64,000 bases of DNA from Deltaproteobacteria bacterium (GCA_027493875.1 JAOSJX010000028.1:1-64000), one strand, 5' to 3'. Counted from the first letter of the stretch, positions 1-9,157 are shown. Notes: generated by a model from the letters alone, not told the origin. Made by a program: numbers and translations.

Positions 1-1
1 A

Positions 2-722
2 CACGGCGCGGAAGGATACGACATTTTCATCAAGGAAAAGGCGATTCTCAACCTCCTGATTGCCGACGCTTATAAAGGGATCGGCATTGACCTCGATGGG
101 GACGCGACGACCGGCAAGAAACGCAAGACCAAGGGCTCAGCTCAAGACGCGGAAATCGACGCGGGCAAAATGGAGATGTGCCGTCGGTACTTCGACGTCC
201 GTGCGTTCGGTGCCGTCATGTCCACCGGAGCCAATGCCGGCCAGGTGCGCGGTCCCGCACAGCTCACCTTCGGCCGTTCTGTCGACGCCATCGTACCGCA
301 GGAACATTCGATCACACGTATGGCTGTCGCGACTGAAAAGGAAGCGGAGGCGCAGTCCGGCGATAACCGCACGATGGGCCGGAAAGCGTCCGTCCCCTAC
401 GGCCTTTACGTCGCGCACGGTTTTGTTTCGCCGGCGTTCGCGGCGCAGACCGGTTTTTCCGAGGACGATCTGAAATTGCTCTGGGAGGCGCTGGTCAACA
501 TGTTCGACCACGACCGCTCCCGCGGCGCGCGGCCTGATGGCGACGCGTAAGCTCGTCGTTTTCAAGCACGAATCGTCGCTCGGCAACGCGCGCGCGCACG
601 AACTCTTCGAGCGCGTTACGGTGAAATCGACGGTGTCGCCCGCGCGGTCGTTCTCCGACTACGAGATCGCCATTGACCGAAATAACCTTCCGCAGGGGGT
701 GGACATCGTCGAGATGGTGTGA
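2..722 (+). CDS. cas7: Cas7 (Csd2), type I-C Cascade backbone subunit; 5' end outside window, frameshifted
   Basis: This is the 3' part of the subunit that polymerises along the crRNA in type I-C Cascade. The frame open from base 2 reads typical Csd2 segments such as [37 protein letters not shown] and [11 protein letters not shown], ending in MFDHDRS. It then runs into TAA at 548-550. The family C-terminus ([18 protein letters not shown] to GVDIVEMV, stop 720-722) continues in the next frame. Dropping one C of the CCC at 519-521 joins the two. The stop overlaps the cas4 GTG (GTGA at 719-722), so the operon is translationally coupled. cas3, cas5 and cas8c would lie to the left, outside the window. 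The break is probably a base error, but a real pseudogene would leave interference inactive. Confidence 0.9.
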
Positions 723-1360
723 CCGTGGACGTTGACGATTATCTCCCGATCTCCGGCCTCCAGCATCTGGCCTTCTGCGAGCGCCAATGCGCGCTGATTC
801 ACGTGGAAGGCGTGTGGATGGAAAACGTCCATACGGCGTCGGGCCGCGCGGATCACGAACGCGTGCACGACCCGGGCGCGGAAACGCGCCCGGGCGTGCG
901 TTTTGCGCGAGCCCTGCCGATCCGATCGGAACGCCTGCGCCTTTCCGGCGTGGCCGATCTCGTCGAGTTCCGCGACGATCCGGCGGAAGGACCGCCCGTT
1001 CCGTTCCCCGTGGAGTACAAGCACGGGCGCCGTTCCGCGCGAAGCGCCGACCGTATTCAACTCTGCGCGCAGGCGCTTGCCCTTGAAGAAATGCTCGGGC
1101 GACCGGTCCCTGAGGGCGCTATTTATTACGTGTCGTCCAGAAAGCGCGAAGCCGTGCGGTTCACCGGCGAACTGCGCGCTGCGACCGAAACCACCGCGGC
1201 GAGTTTCCACGAATTGGTTGCGTCGCGCCGGACGCCGCCGGCTCTTTTCGACAAGCGATGCCGCGACTGTTCTCTTGCGCCGCTCTGTCTCCCCTTGGTC
1301 ACCCAGGACCACGGCGAGAAGGCGAGCGCGACGATCCGCAAAAACGACGGAGATCCGTAA
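719..1360 (+). CDS. cas4: Cas4, CRISPR adaptation exonuclease (type I-C)
   Basis: Cas4 is a RecB-like PD-(D/E)XK nuclease with an Fe-S cluster that trims prespacers and helps select the PAM with Cas1-Cas2. The 213-residue product has the expected length. It opens with YLPISGLQHLAFCERQCAL (CxxxC pair at the N-terminus) and ends with RCRDCSLAPLCLPL, giving the four cluster cysteines. Between them lie GVADLVEF (acidic residue), FPVEYKHG (ExK) and the IQLCAQ helix. It starts at GTG 719, overlapping the cas7 stop by four bases, and ends one base before the cas1 start. Confidence 0.95.
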   Translation: MTVDVDDYLPISGLQHLAFCERQCALIHVEGVWMENVHTASGRADHERVHDPGAETRPGVRFARALPIRSERLRLSGVADLVEFRDDPAEGPPVPFPVEYKHGRRSARSADRIQLCAQALALEEMLGRPVPEGAIYYVSSRKREAVRFTGELRAATETTAASFHELVASRRTPPALFDKRCRDCSLAPLCLPLVTQDHGEKASATIRKNDGDP

Positions 1361-1361
1361 C

Positions 1362-2390
1362 GTGGCCAATTTCCTGAATATCCTCTACGTGACCACGCAG
1401 GGCGCGTACGTGCACAAGGACCACGAGAACGTCGTCGTCGAAGTGGATCGCCAGCCCCTGCTCCGCGTGCCCGTTCGCATGCTGGGAGGCGTCGTGTGCT
1501 TCGGGCGCGTCACCGTCAGCCCGTTTTTGATCGGTTTTTGCGCGGAGCGAGGCATCGCCGTTTCCTTTATGACGGAAAGCGGCGCGTTTCTCGGCCGCGT
1601 GGAAGGGCCGGTGTCGGGAAACGTTCTGCTTCGGCGCGAACAATTCAGGAAAGCCGACCGCGACGACGCATCCGCCGCCATCGCCAAAGCGATCGTTTTG
1701 GGGAAGGTTCGAAACCTCCGGGCCGTTTTGCAGCGTGGATCCCGGGAACGGTCGCATGACGCGGCGGCGCGCCTCAACGACGCGGCGGACGCCCTCCGCC
1801 GGTTGTTGCCGTCGCTGGAGGAGGCGGGGACCGTCGAGGAAATTCGCGGTTATGAGGGCCAAGCCGCCGCGGTTTACTTCGGGGTCTTCGACGACCTGAT
1901 CGCGACGGACGATCCGGCGTTTCGATTCGAAAAGCGTTCGCGCCGGCCGCCGTTAAACCGCCTCAACGCCATGCTGTCCTTCGGTTACGCGCTCTTGCTC
2001 CGGGATTGCGCCGCGGCGCTTCAGGCGGTCGGGCTCGATCCGGCGGTCGGCTTTCTTCACGCCGACCGGCCGGGGCGGCTCTCGCTGGCGCTCGACTTGA
2101 TGGAGGAATTTCGCGCCGTGCTCGTCGACCGCATGGTGTTCGCCATGGTGAACAGGAGGCAGATCGCCAAGGAGGATTTTGAGGTGACCGACGCCGGAAC
2201 GGTGTCGTTTCGCGACGGCGCGAGAAAGGCGTATCTTGTCGAATACCAAAACCGCAAAGCGGAAAAGATCGTTCACCCGATCGTCAACGAGACGGCGGCT
2301 TGGGCCCTTGTTCCCCATATTCAAGCGCGGTTGCTCGCGCGGACGATTCGCGGCGATCTCGACGAGTACCCGGCATTCCCGGTGCGTTAG
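1362..2390 (+). CDS. cas1: Cas1, CRISPR integrase (type I-C)
   Basis: Cas1 is the metal-dependent integrase that, as a complex with Cas2, inserts spacers at the leader-proximal repeat. The GTG at 1362 directly follows the cas4 TAA (1358-1360) and gives 342 residues, normal for type I-C. Visible hallmarks are the N-terminal beta domain (NILYVTTQGAYVHKDHENVVV), the helical-domain segments YEGQAAAVYFGVFDDLI and LNAMLSFGYALL, the VGFLHADRPGRLSLALDLMEEFR segment (family His and Asp/Glu ligands) split across the active site, and the closing YNRKAEKIVHP-like segment. An in-frame extension upstream of 1362 overlaps cas4 and is not needed. Confidence 0.95.
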   Translation: MANFLNILYVTTQGAYVHKDHENVVVEVDRQPLLRVPVRMLGGVVCFGRVTVSPFLIGFCAERGIAVSFMTESGAFLGRVEGPVSGNVLLRREQFRKADRDDASAAIAKAIVLGKVRNLRAVLQRGSRERSHDAAARLNDAADALRRLLPSLEEAGTVEEIRGYEGQAAAVYFGVFDDLIATDDPAFRFEKRSRRPPLNRLNAMLSFGYALLLRDCAAALQAVGLDPAVGFLHADRPGRLSLALDLMEEFRAVLVDRMVFAMVNRRQIAKEDFEVTDAGTVSFRDGARKAYLVEYQNRKAEKIVHPIVNETAAWALVPHIQARLLARTIRGDLDEYPAFPVR

Positions 2391-2404
2391 CAGGGAGGTT
2401 CATT

Positions 2405-2695
2405 GTGCGCGTGCTTATTACCTATGATGTCTCGACGCTGACGAAAGTTGGTCGGCGGCGCCTCCGGCGTATCGCGCAGGCGTGCGTCGATTACGGGCAA
2501 AGAGTCCAACTTTCGGTCTTTGAATGCACACTTGATAAAACCGACTGGGTTGTCCTCAAAACCCGCTTGTTCAAAGAATATGACCCCAAAGAGGACAGCA
2601 TGCGATTTTACTTTCTATGCGAGGAAGATTATGCGAAAACCGAACACAATGGCGTTAAACAACCGATCGACCTTGAGGGACCGCTTATCGTTTGA
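2405..2695 (+). CDS. cas2: Cas2, CRISPR adaptation structural subunit
   Basis: Cas2 is the small ferredoxin-fold dimer that bridges two Cas1 dimers during spacer integration. The product has 96 residues and begins VRVLITYDVSTLTKVGRRRL, with the family beta-1 strand and Asp, followed by RVQLSVFECTLDKTDW and the closing strand DSMRFYFLCE. The start is GTG 2405, preceded by the Shine-Dalgarno-like GGGAGG at 2393-2398. cas4, cas1 and cas2 all use GTG starts. The gene ends 204 bases before the first CRISPR repeat, the usual type I-C order. Confidence 0.95.
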   Translation: MRVLITYDVSTLTKVGRRRLRRIAQACVDYGQRVQLSVFECTLDKTDWVVLKTRLFKEYDPKEDSMRFYFLCEEDYAKTEHNGVKQPIDLEGPLIV

Positions 2696-2899
2696 TGGTG
2701 GTACCAACGCGGGCGGAAAATACGAGACTCACGCGCGAACCCTTCGTTCCCAATCAAACGGCGGGAGGTTCGCGCCCGTGTATTTTCAACAGCTTAGACG
2801 CATTGTCTTCGAAACCGGCTCGAATGGTCGTGGTCGAGCGACAACGTTCGCGCATCTCATGAAGTTCTCCACGCGAATATCGAAGGTTTGACTGCGAGA
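2696..2899 (+). promoter_or_regulatory. CRISPR leader region with 9-bp inverted repeat
   Basis: This is the 204-base non-coding stretch between cas2 and the first repeat, the expected leader because repeats on this side are uniform and the far end of the array is degenerate. It contains a perfect inverted repeat: GCGCGAACC at 2733-2741 and GGTTCGCGC at 2767-2775, with a 25-base loop. The arms could bind a protein or form a hairpin. I cannot assign a clear promoter. Confidence 0.6.
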
Positions 2900-4875
2900 G
2901 TCTCCACCGCTTCTGAGTGGTGGAGTGGATTGAAACCGCCAACACGTTTGACGCGATCCTGGCCGCGTCTTTGTCTCCACCGCTTCTGAGTGGTGGAGTG
3001 GATTGAAACATATCACTGTGCGCGTTGTTAAAGATGAACATTCTGTCTCCACCGCTTCTGAGTGGTGGAGTGGATTGAAACAGTGAGTAGCCCTGCGTGT
3101 GATCCCACCACGCGAACGTCTCCACCGCTTCTGAGTGGTGGAGTGGATTGAAACCTCGACGTGGGCGAGGCGATCGGCCGGCTTGTGCGGCGTCTCCACC
3201 GCTTCTGAGTGGTGGAGTGGATTGAAACCCCGCCGAAGCGGCGGGGTATCCGGGCATACACAAGTCTCCACCGCTTCTGAGTGGTGGAGTGGATTGAAAC
3301 GTGTCCTGGAGGCGAGGGCGCCCTGCCTGCCCTGTGTCTCCACCGCTTCTGAGTGGTGGAGTGGATTGAAACGGAAGTTTGTACACACTGAGGCGGAAAT
3401 CGGCTCGTCTCCACCGCTTCTGAGTGGTGGAGTGGATTGAAACGGTATCCGGTTGTGCGGCGAGTTTTGGGGGATCTGTCTCCACCGCTTCTGAGTGGTG
3501 GAGTGGATTGAAACAAGGTCGCGGTGGTTTCCGGGCTCGCTCACAATTGTCTCCACCGCTTCTGAGTGGTGGAGTGGATTGAAACCAAAATCAGCGCGTG
3601 GTATCCGGGCGCGGAAACCATGTCTCCACCGCTTCTGAGTGGTGGAGTGGATTGAAACTTGGACCTGGCCGACGGTGGAGCAAGCGCGGTGCGTCTCCAC
3701 CGCTTCTGAGTGGTGGAGTGGATTGAAACGGGAGCAGTTCCGCCGCACGCGCCAAGATGGCGTGTCTCCACCGCTTATGAGTGGGGGAGTGGATTGAAAC
3801 GCACTGGCGGCCCGCGCGACGGAGTGAAAGAAACCGTCTCCACCGCTTCTGAGTGGTGGAGTGGATTGAAACTTTTCATCGACGGACCGGCATGAATGGC
3901 AACGCGGTCGTCTCCACCGCTTCTGAGTGGTGGAGTGGATTGAAACTGACGATCGCCCGACTGCCGCGAAATACGGCCGTCTCCACCGCTTCTGAGTGGT
4001 GGAGTGGATTGAAACGCGTTACGACGCCGCCGGAAATGCGCCCGTGCCGCGCGTCTCCACCGCTTCTGAGTGGTGGAGTGGATTGAAACGTTGTTAAAAA
4101 GTCACGATCAAGGAGGGGTGGGAGTCTCCACCGCTTCCGAGTGGTGGAGTGGATTGAAACATTCCGGGTCGTAGGCACCGCCGCAATTTTGCACGTCTCC
4201 ACCGCTTCCGAGTGGTGGAGTGGATTGAAACTACGTATGGAATTCAGCGCAGCGACATGAATCATGTCTCCACCGCTTCCGAGTGGTGGAGTGGATTGAA
4301 ACCTTCTCGATCCGAGAAATGAATCCGATCCGCTCCGTCTCCACCGCTTCCGAGTGGTGGAGTGGATTGAAACTTCATTGCGTTGGTCGAAATACCCGCC
4401 TTGTTTTTGTCTCCACCGCTTCCGAGTGGTGGAGTGGATTGAAACTCGGCAATTAGTTCCGGCCGCAGCACGAGCCACAGGTCTCCACCGCTTCCGAGTG
4501 GTGGAGTGGATTGAAACTTTCTGGCTTGTGCCTTGGTCATGCGTGCCGCGTGTGTCTCCACCGCTTCCGAGTGGTGGAGTGGATTGAAACATCGTATTTA
4601 GCGCTTAGCCCGACCTCCGAGGGGGTCTCCACCGCTTCCGAGTGGTGGAGTGGATTGAAACTCATGACAGATCTGATCAACGGCGCGATGCGCCGCGTCT
4701 CCACCGCTTCCGAGTGGTGGAGTGGATTGAAACTGGGACAGGAAAACAGGGGGCGATATATGGTTATCGGTCTCCACCGCTTCCGAGTGGTGGAGTGGAT
4801 TGAAACCTTGAGGACGCCGACCGGGTCGAGGAAAACGTCGTGTCTCCACCGCTTCCGAGTGGTGGAGTGGATTGA
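2900..4875 (+). CRISPR. CRISPR array, 28 repeats and 27 spacers, type I-C
   Basis: The repeat is 37 bases, starts GTCTCCACCG and ends GTGGATTGAAAC as in type I-C. Spacers are 34-36 bases. Repeat starts include 2900, 2973, 3045, 3118, 3192, 3264, 3336, 3407, 3478, 3549, 3622, 3693, 3764, 3836, 3910, 3979, 4053, 4124, 4195, 4266, 4337, 4409, 4481, 4554, 4625, 4697, 4770 and 4842. The last repeat loses its final bases (ends ATTGA then T-run), marking the leader-distal end. Each repeat can fold into a 10-bp stem, CTCCACC/GGTGGAG extended inward by G-T, C-G and T-A, capped by a 4-base loop. Repeats 1-17 carry loop TCTG and repeats 18-28 carry TCCG. Repeat 13 (3764) has two changes: loop TATG and a T-to-G that breaks an A-T pair. 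Confidence 0.98.
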
Positions 4876-4955
4876 TTTTTACTAGCGCGACTGAATGTTA
4901 AAAAACAGTAACGTCTGAAAGGGACGATCCTGGACGCGAACCTCTTGCACCCAGT

Positions 4956-4989
4956 GAGATGGAATCGTGAGCGATTTTCTCACCATCTC
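4956..4989. promoter_or_regulatory. Nested inverted repeat upstream of the radical SAM/ParB genes
   Basis: GAGATGG at 4956-4962 is matched by CCATCTC at 4983-4989. An inner pair, GTGAG and CTCAC, sits between them. It lies 40-75 bases before the ATG at 5031 in otherwise non-coding DNA after the CRISPR array. It could be an operator, for instance for the ParB-like product downstream, or an attenuator hairpin. No T-run follows directly, so a simple terminator is less likely. Confidence 0.4.
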
Positions 4990-5030
4990 GCATATGTTAG
5001 AATTCTCACGTTTTTTGATGGGGGACGGCG

Positions 5031-6191
5031 ATGACGTCTGCAACGGGTTCGAGACCACATTTCAAGCATATTTTCGTTTCACCCAGGGCGCGCGAAAAGT
5101 ACGGCGAACGAGTTGAAACGATTACAACCAAATTTCGCAGTGCCGAAGTTCACGAAATTCCAGCAAATGGTTCAGTGTCCGACGACCGCACTATTGTTCG
5201 GACGGACGCGTTTATTCGTGAGGCGGCAGGCATTCCCGTTGATGACGTGGCTGGAGCGGTGACGGCAGCCAAGCAGATCCTTGTTCTCGACGTTCGATCG
5301 CCCCACGGACTTGTTCGAAAATTCGAAACGAAGGGCGGACTCGTGTGCCCGCACTTCTACATCGTTGGCACCATGGTCAACGGGTGTTTCTACTCGTGCG
5401 AGTACTGCTATCTCCAAGGAACCTACCGCTCCGTCCACCCGTTCATCAAACTCGCCATCAACTACGACGACGTGTTCGACGCGATGAAAGCGACCGCCCG
5501 AAAAAATAAACGAGCAGACCTCGTTACGAATTTCAACGCTGGCGAGTTGATGGATTCCTTGTCGTTCGAAGACGTCACCGGCTTCATCGGAGAACTGATT
5601 CCAAAGATGACGGGCGACGACTTTGAGAGATCCGAATTGATGCTTCTGACGAAAAGCGCCAATGTCGAAGCGCTCGTCTCCGCGGCCGAGGAGCATCCCG
5701 AGGCGATCGAGCGTGTTATCCCAACGTGGAGCATTAATTCGCCGCGGGCCGCGTCCTGCTATGAGCATGCGGCTCCTGGGACGGAGCAACGCCTCGAAGC
5801 CGCAAAGCGCGTGCAAGACGCGGGGTACAAGACCCGACTCCGGATCGACCCCATGGTTCCGTACGAGGGCTGGGAAGACGACTACCGCGATCTTGTTCGC
5901 TCGATCTATGGGGAATACGGGCTCCAGCCCCAGGTTATCACGCTCGGTACGCTCCGTTACGAGTCGGCGGTGCCGGCCATTGCGCGAAAACGATTTCGGC
6001 ACACGAATCTATTCGATTTCCCCCTTGTGAAAAAAGGAGAAGATAAGCAACGGCTCCGCTACGCGGAACGGCTTGCCATGTATCGTCATGTCGTCGATGC
6101 GATCCGTGCGTTTGATGACGATCAAAAAAATCGGCCTGTGCAAGGAACGGGACGAAGCATGGGTCGATCTCGGTTACGACATGGCACCTGA
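5031..6191 (+). CDS. Spore-photoproduct-lyase-like radical SAM protein
   Basis: The protein belongs to the SPL family of radical SAM enzymes, whose founding member repairs the spore photoproduct thymine dimer. The cluster motif CFYSCEYC (CxxxCxxC, Cys 119, 123, 126) is followed by YLQGTYR, and the TIM-barrel continues with FNAGELMDSL, LLTKSANVEAL, PTWSINSPRAASCYEHAAPG and RLRIDPMVPYEGWEDDY. The last 22 residues in this frame are not family-like. One frame over, after the A7 run at 6124-6130, the sequence reads KIGLCKERDEAWVDLGYD and ends CNC (6205-6213), the usual SPL C-terminus. One A too many therefore explains the break. With it corrected there is no stop before the ParB-like sequence. The start ATG has GGGGGAC just upstream. 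The substrate is unknown, since such paralogues occur in non-sporulating bacteria. Confidence 0.88.
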   Translation: MTSATGSRPHFKHIFVSPRAREKYGERVETITTKFRSAEVHEIPANGSVSDDRTIVRTDAFIREAAGIPVDDVAGAVTAAKQILVLDVRSPHGLVRKFETKGGLVCPHFYIVGTMVNGCFYSCEYCYLQGTYRSVHPFIKLAINYDDVFDAMKATARKNKRADLVTNFNAGELMDSLSFEDVTGFIGELIPKMTGDDFERSELMLLTKSANVEALVSAAEEHPEAIERVIPTWSINSPRAASCYEHAAPGTEQRLEAAKRVQDAGYKTRLRIDPMVPYEGWEDDYRDLVRSIYGEYGLQPQVITLGTLRYESAVPAIARKRFRHTNLFDFPLVKKGEDKQRLRYAERLAMYRHVVDAIRAFDDDQKNRPVQGTGRSMGRSRLRHGT

Positions 6192-7129
6192 CGCGCCTCA
6201 CGGCTGCAACTGCGCGCCTCAATGGACCTTTAACGAATTATGGAAACACGGAGATTCGCGCCCTGCAATGCGTCTTCCAACCGGGACAACGCGTGAAATT
6301 CCGCTCGCCGAATTGAGCGACGACCGAACGTACCAATACCGCGAGAGCAGCTATACGGGATCGTTGAAGGAAACCATCATCGAAAACGACCTTGTTCATC
6401 CCATTGTCGTTTTGGAGCGAGAAAATGGTGACGGCCGCGAATTCCAAATCGTCGACGGTTTCCGGCGCGTGATGGCCGCGAAGGCCTTGGGCCGCGAGAA
6501 AATCAAGGCCAGGATTTTTAGCGAGCTATCCGATGAGCAAATCAAGAGACTTAAGGGTATCTCAAACCTTGCCGTCGAGGATATGGACGCGGTGGAGCGA
6601 TTCCGGTTCGTCAAGGGCTGCGTCCAGGCGGGGATGACCCAAGAAAAAAATCGTCGCCTCCTATTCGCTCCAACATCGTCAAGTGGCGAAATACATGCTC
6701 TTGGCGAAAGATGAGCATCAGGCAATCGCCGAACAACTTGTCAGGCGCGAAATTTCTCTGAACGACGCCTATAAGAAAGCGCAAAATAAGGAGCCGGCAA
6801 AACCGTCCGACGACCTTGTGCACCAATGCAGTGAAATCGAGAGAATCCTGAAGGAAGCCGCGCGAGCGGCTTTCGGGGGTACGTCCGTCGGCATTACCGT
6901 AAAGGCGACACGAGGGGATCTCGTTTCGATATCGGTCAAGGGACTCTCAGGTACGAACGTGAGAGAATCACTTTCGGGTTACGGGGATTTTCTTCACAAG
7001 GCAACAACCACCCCGAAGCCGACGAAGCGCCCGGCACGTCGTTCACGGCCTTCAATAAAACCACCAACAAAGAAGAAAGCGCCACAGGCGTCGCGCCTTC
7101 GCCCTAAGAAAGCTGCTAAACGTAAGTAG
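6130..7129 (+). CDS. ParB/KorB-like DNA-binding protein, apparently fused to the preceding SPL-like protein, frameshifted
   Basis: A ParB/RepB N-terminal CTPase-type domain is visible: EIPLAELSDDRTYQYRES, LVHPIVVLER, FQIVDGFRRVMAAKALG. It is followed by the central helices KRLKGISNLAVEDMDAVER and GMTQEK. At the A7 run 6644-6650 the frame breaks. Removing one A continues QEKIVASYSLQHRQVAKYM and then LAKDEHQAIAEQLVRREISLNDAYKK, an HTH-bearing region. The end is a Lys/Arg/Pro-rich tail (RRSRPSIKPPTKKKAPQ), possibly non-specific DNA binding. No stop separates this from the SPL C-terminus at 6213, so either a fusion or two genes with the boundary obscured is possible. Likely roles are partition or regulation of the element. 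Confidence 0.75.
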
Positions 7130-7498
7130 CATTTCTGTCCCCTTCTTGCCGAAACCACGCGCCCGATAGGGGTGGGTACCCGGTTTTCCCACTCCCGAGA
7201 GTGTAATTTGGCGCATCGTTTCCGAAGTCGTGTCGCGGAGTTAGCGCGTCATCACTTTATGAGTGCCGAATACCGTTTTGTGTAATGGCCCTGAAAATTT
7301 TTTCCCTATAGGGCGACCCGAAAAATTCTCCGCGATTTTCTAGGTACCAGGTAGGGCTATTCAAGCACCCCCGGGGCCTCGGAAGTGCCCACCCCCTCTC
7401 GCCGGCGCGTCCCTCCCCGTCATCGAAGCCTTTCCGGTTTCCATCGATCCGGTCAGGCCGTCCGTCCTTAACCACCATTTCCAGAAAGGAGTCTCAGC
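7130..7498. other. Intergenic region upstream of ardC-like gene
   Basis: These 369 bases hold no convincing gene. They contain short self-complementary stretches (CCCTATAGGG near 7303-7312; GTGGGTACCC near 7171-7180) and an A/T-rich patch (AAAATTTTTTCCC), suggesting a promoter or replication-related region. The final bases AGAAAGGAG are the ribosome site of the next gene. I see no strong -35/-10 pair. Confidence 0.4.
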
Positions 7499-8329
7499 AT
7501 GCGCACCAAGATTCCCCTCGACACCCGCATCCGAGAGTTCGCGGAGAAGCTCGCGGCCTCGACGGATGCGGCCAGGACCAGCGACGAGTTGCTCGCCTAT
7601 CTGCAATTCGCCGCGTCCTTTCACCACTACAGCCTTCACAACACGCTCCTCATTTTCATGCAGAAGCCCGACGCCACGCGCGTGGCCGGCTTTCACGCGT
7701 GGAAGAGCCTCGGGCGCTACGTCCGCAAGGGCGAGAAGGGCATCGCCATCATGGCGCCCATCCGCGTGAAGGCCAACGACAACGGGCAAGAAGACGACGC
7801 AGAGGCCGAAGGCGGCGTGATCGGCTTCCGAACCGTCTACGTCTTCGACGTGGAGCAGACGGAGGGTGAGCCCTTGCCTCCCGACCTGTGCGTCTCGCGG
7901 GCGTCGTGTTCCGAGGAGTTGACCGAGGCCCTGGTCTCCTTTGCTCGTGCCCAGGAGATCAACGTCGAGTTCACTGCCGTGGACGGCGGCGCGTACGGCC
8001 GATCGAAAGGAGGACTGGTCGAAGTGGACGACGGCCTTGAGAGCGCCGACCGCTTTGCCGTGCTTCTCCACGAGCTCGCGCACGAGTTCCTGAATCACCG
8101 GCACCGGCGTTCGGAGCTCGACCGCAAGACCCGCGAGATCGAGGCCGAGACCGTCGCCCACATCGTCTGCCACCACTTCGGGGTCGCGACGGCCGCCCCC
8201 AACTACCTGGCTCTCAACGGAGCCGACGGAAAGGAGGTGATCGAAAGACTGGAACACATCGTCGGAACCATCCATTCCCTCATCCACGGCATCACATCCC
8301 ACCAAGAAATCCCCGCTCAAAGCGCCTGA
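7499..8329 (+). CDS. ArdC-type antirestriction protein: ssDNA-binding N-domain plus zincin metallopeptidase
   Basis: ArdC-family proteins protect incoming plasmid or ICE DNA from host restriction. The N-terminal about 120 residues match the ArdC/DUF1738 ssDNA-binding domain (SFHHYSLHNTLLIFMQ, GFHAWKSLGRYVRKGEKG, FRTVYVFDVEQTEG). The C-terminal half has a zinc peptidase motif HELAHEFLNH at residues 191-200 and a downstream Glu in REIEAETVAHIVCHHFG. The 276-residue length is typical. The start ATG at 7499 is preceded by AAAGGAG. It leads a run of DNA-processing genes on the integrated element. Confidence 0.9.
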   Translation: MRTKIPLDTRIREFAEKLAASTDAARTSDELLAYLQFAASFHHYSLHNTLLIFMQKPDATRVAGFHAWKSLGRYVRKGEKGIAIMAPIRVKANDNGQEDDAEAEGGVIGFRTVYVFDVEQTEGEPLPPDLCVSRASCSEELTEALVSFARAQEINVEFTAVDGGAYGRSKGGLVEVDDGLESADRFAVLLHELAHEFLNHRHRRSELDRKTREIEAETVAHIVCHHFGVATAAPNYLALNGADGKEVIERLEHIVGTIHSLIHGITSHQEIPAQSA

Positions 8330-8450
8330 ATCCGGCGCCATCCCCAATCAACAACTGAATCCGTAACCGTTTAACCGGACGCATCCGGCCGGCAGAGGTC
8401 TGTTCGGCCAATAGGAGAGGTGCGTCCTTTTTCCATGAAAGGAGTGTCAT

Positions 8451-9083
8451 ATGACGCTCAAACCAACCATTCGTCAGGTGCTGGAGAAGCCCTTCGACGC
8501 GTCCCTCGTCAAGACGCGGCCGGGGCACTTCGGCCAGAACCTCCATTACGTCGAGGCGCCGGCCTATATCCGCCGTCTCAACGAGGCCTTCGAGGGCAGC
8601 TGGTCCTTTGAGATCTGCGCCCACGAGGTCATGGAGAAGGAGGTGCTTGTCGTCGGCAAGCTCACCATCGGGAACGGCGCCATCGTCAAGATGGCCTTCG
8701 GGTCCAGCGCCGTCACCCGGCACAGCGAGACCGGCGACATTCTGAGCCTCGGCGACGATCTCAAGGCCGCGGCCACGGACGCGCTCAAGAAGGCTTCGTC
8801 CCTCTGGGGCATCGGCCTTCATCTCTACGAGGGGAACGGGAATAAACCCGAACCTCAGGAGGAGCCGAAAGCGGAGAAGCCGGCGAACGGCACCAACGGC
8901 AACGGGAACGGCCCGCAGCGCCTGACGGCGAAACAGTTGGCCGCGATCTACGCCATTGCCAACGCCCGCAACATCTCCAAGGACGACATTCAGCGTCTCA
9001 CGGTCCGGAAGTTCGAGCGCGTGCCGGATTTCCTGACCAAGGCGCAGGCGTCCGAGGTCATTCAAGAGCTTCAGAGCGCCTAA
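8451..9083 (+). CDS. Rad52/Rad22-family single-strand annealing protein
   Basis: The N-terminal about 130 residues resemble the Rad52/Sak annealing fold: KTRPGHFGQNLHYVEAP, YIRRLNEAFEGSWSFEI, and the conserved helix AAATDALKKASSLWGIG. A low-complexity linker (NGTNGNGNG) joins a C-terminal helical segment LTAKQLAAIYAIANARN, found in several DNA-processing proteins. Annealing proteins of this class mediate recombination for phages, plasmids and ICEs. It lies between the ArdC-like protein and a Cas4-like nuclease, so the next gene may be its exonuclease partner, analogous to a Red-type pair. The ATG at 8451 follows AAAGGAG. Confidence 0.85.
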   Translation: MTLKPTIRQVLEKPFDASLVKTRPGHFGQNLHYVEAPAYIRRLNEAFEGSWSFEICAHEVMEKEVLVVGKLTIGNGAIVKMAFGSSAVTRHSETGDILSLGDDLKAAATDALKKASSLWGIGLHLYEGNGNKPEPQEEPKAEKPANGTNGNGNGPQRLTAKQLAAIYAIANARNISKDDIQRLTVRKFERVPDFLTKAQASEVIQELQSA

Positions 9084-9157
9084 GCGGCGCCAATCAAATC
9101 ACCGAGAGGGCGTGGGAGCGATCCCGCGCCCTTTCCCTTTTCAACCAAGGAGAAAAC

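Noticed and set aside
3229-3621. Two spacers share the 11-mer GGTATCCGGGC (3243-3253 and 3600-3610), and a third starts GGTATCCGG (3444)
   Set aside because: The match is short for 27 spacers and the remainder differs; no common target can be claimed.
2754-4885. Open frames with repeated words such as SIHSTTQKRW or STASEWWSGLK
   Set aside because: These are translations of the CRISPR repeats, not proteins.
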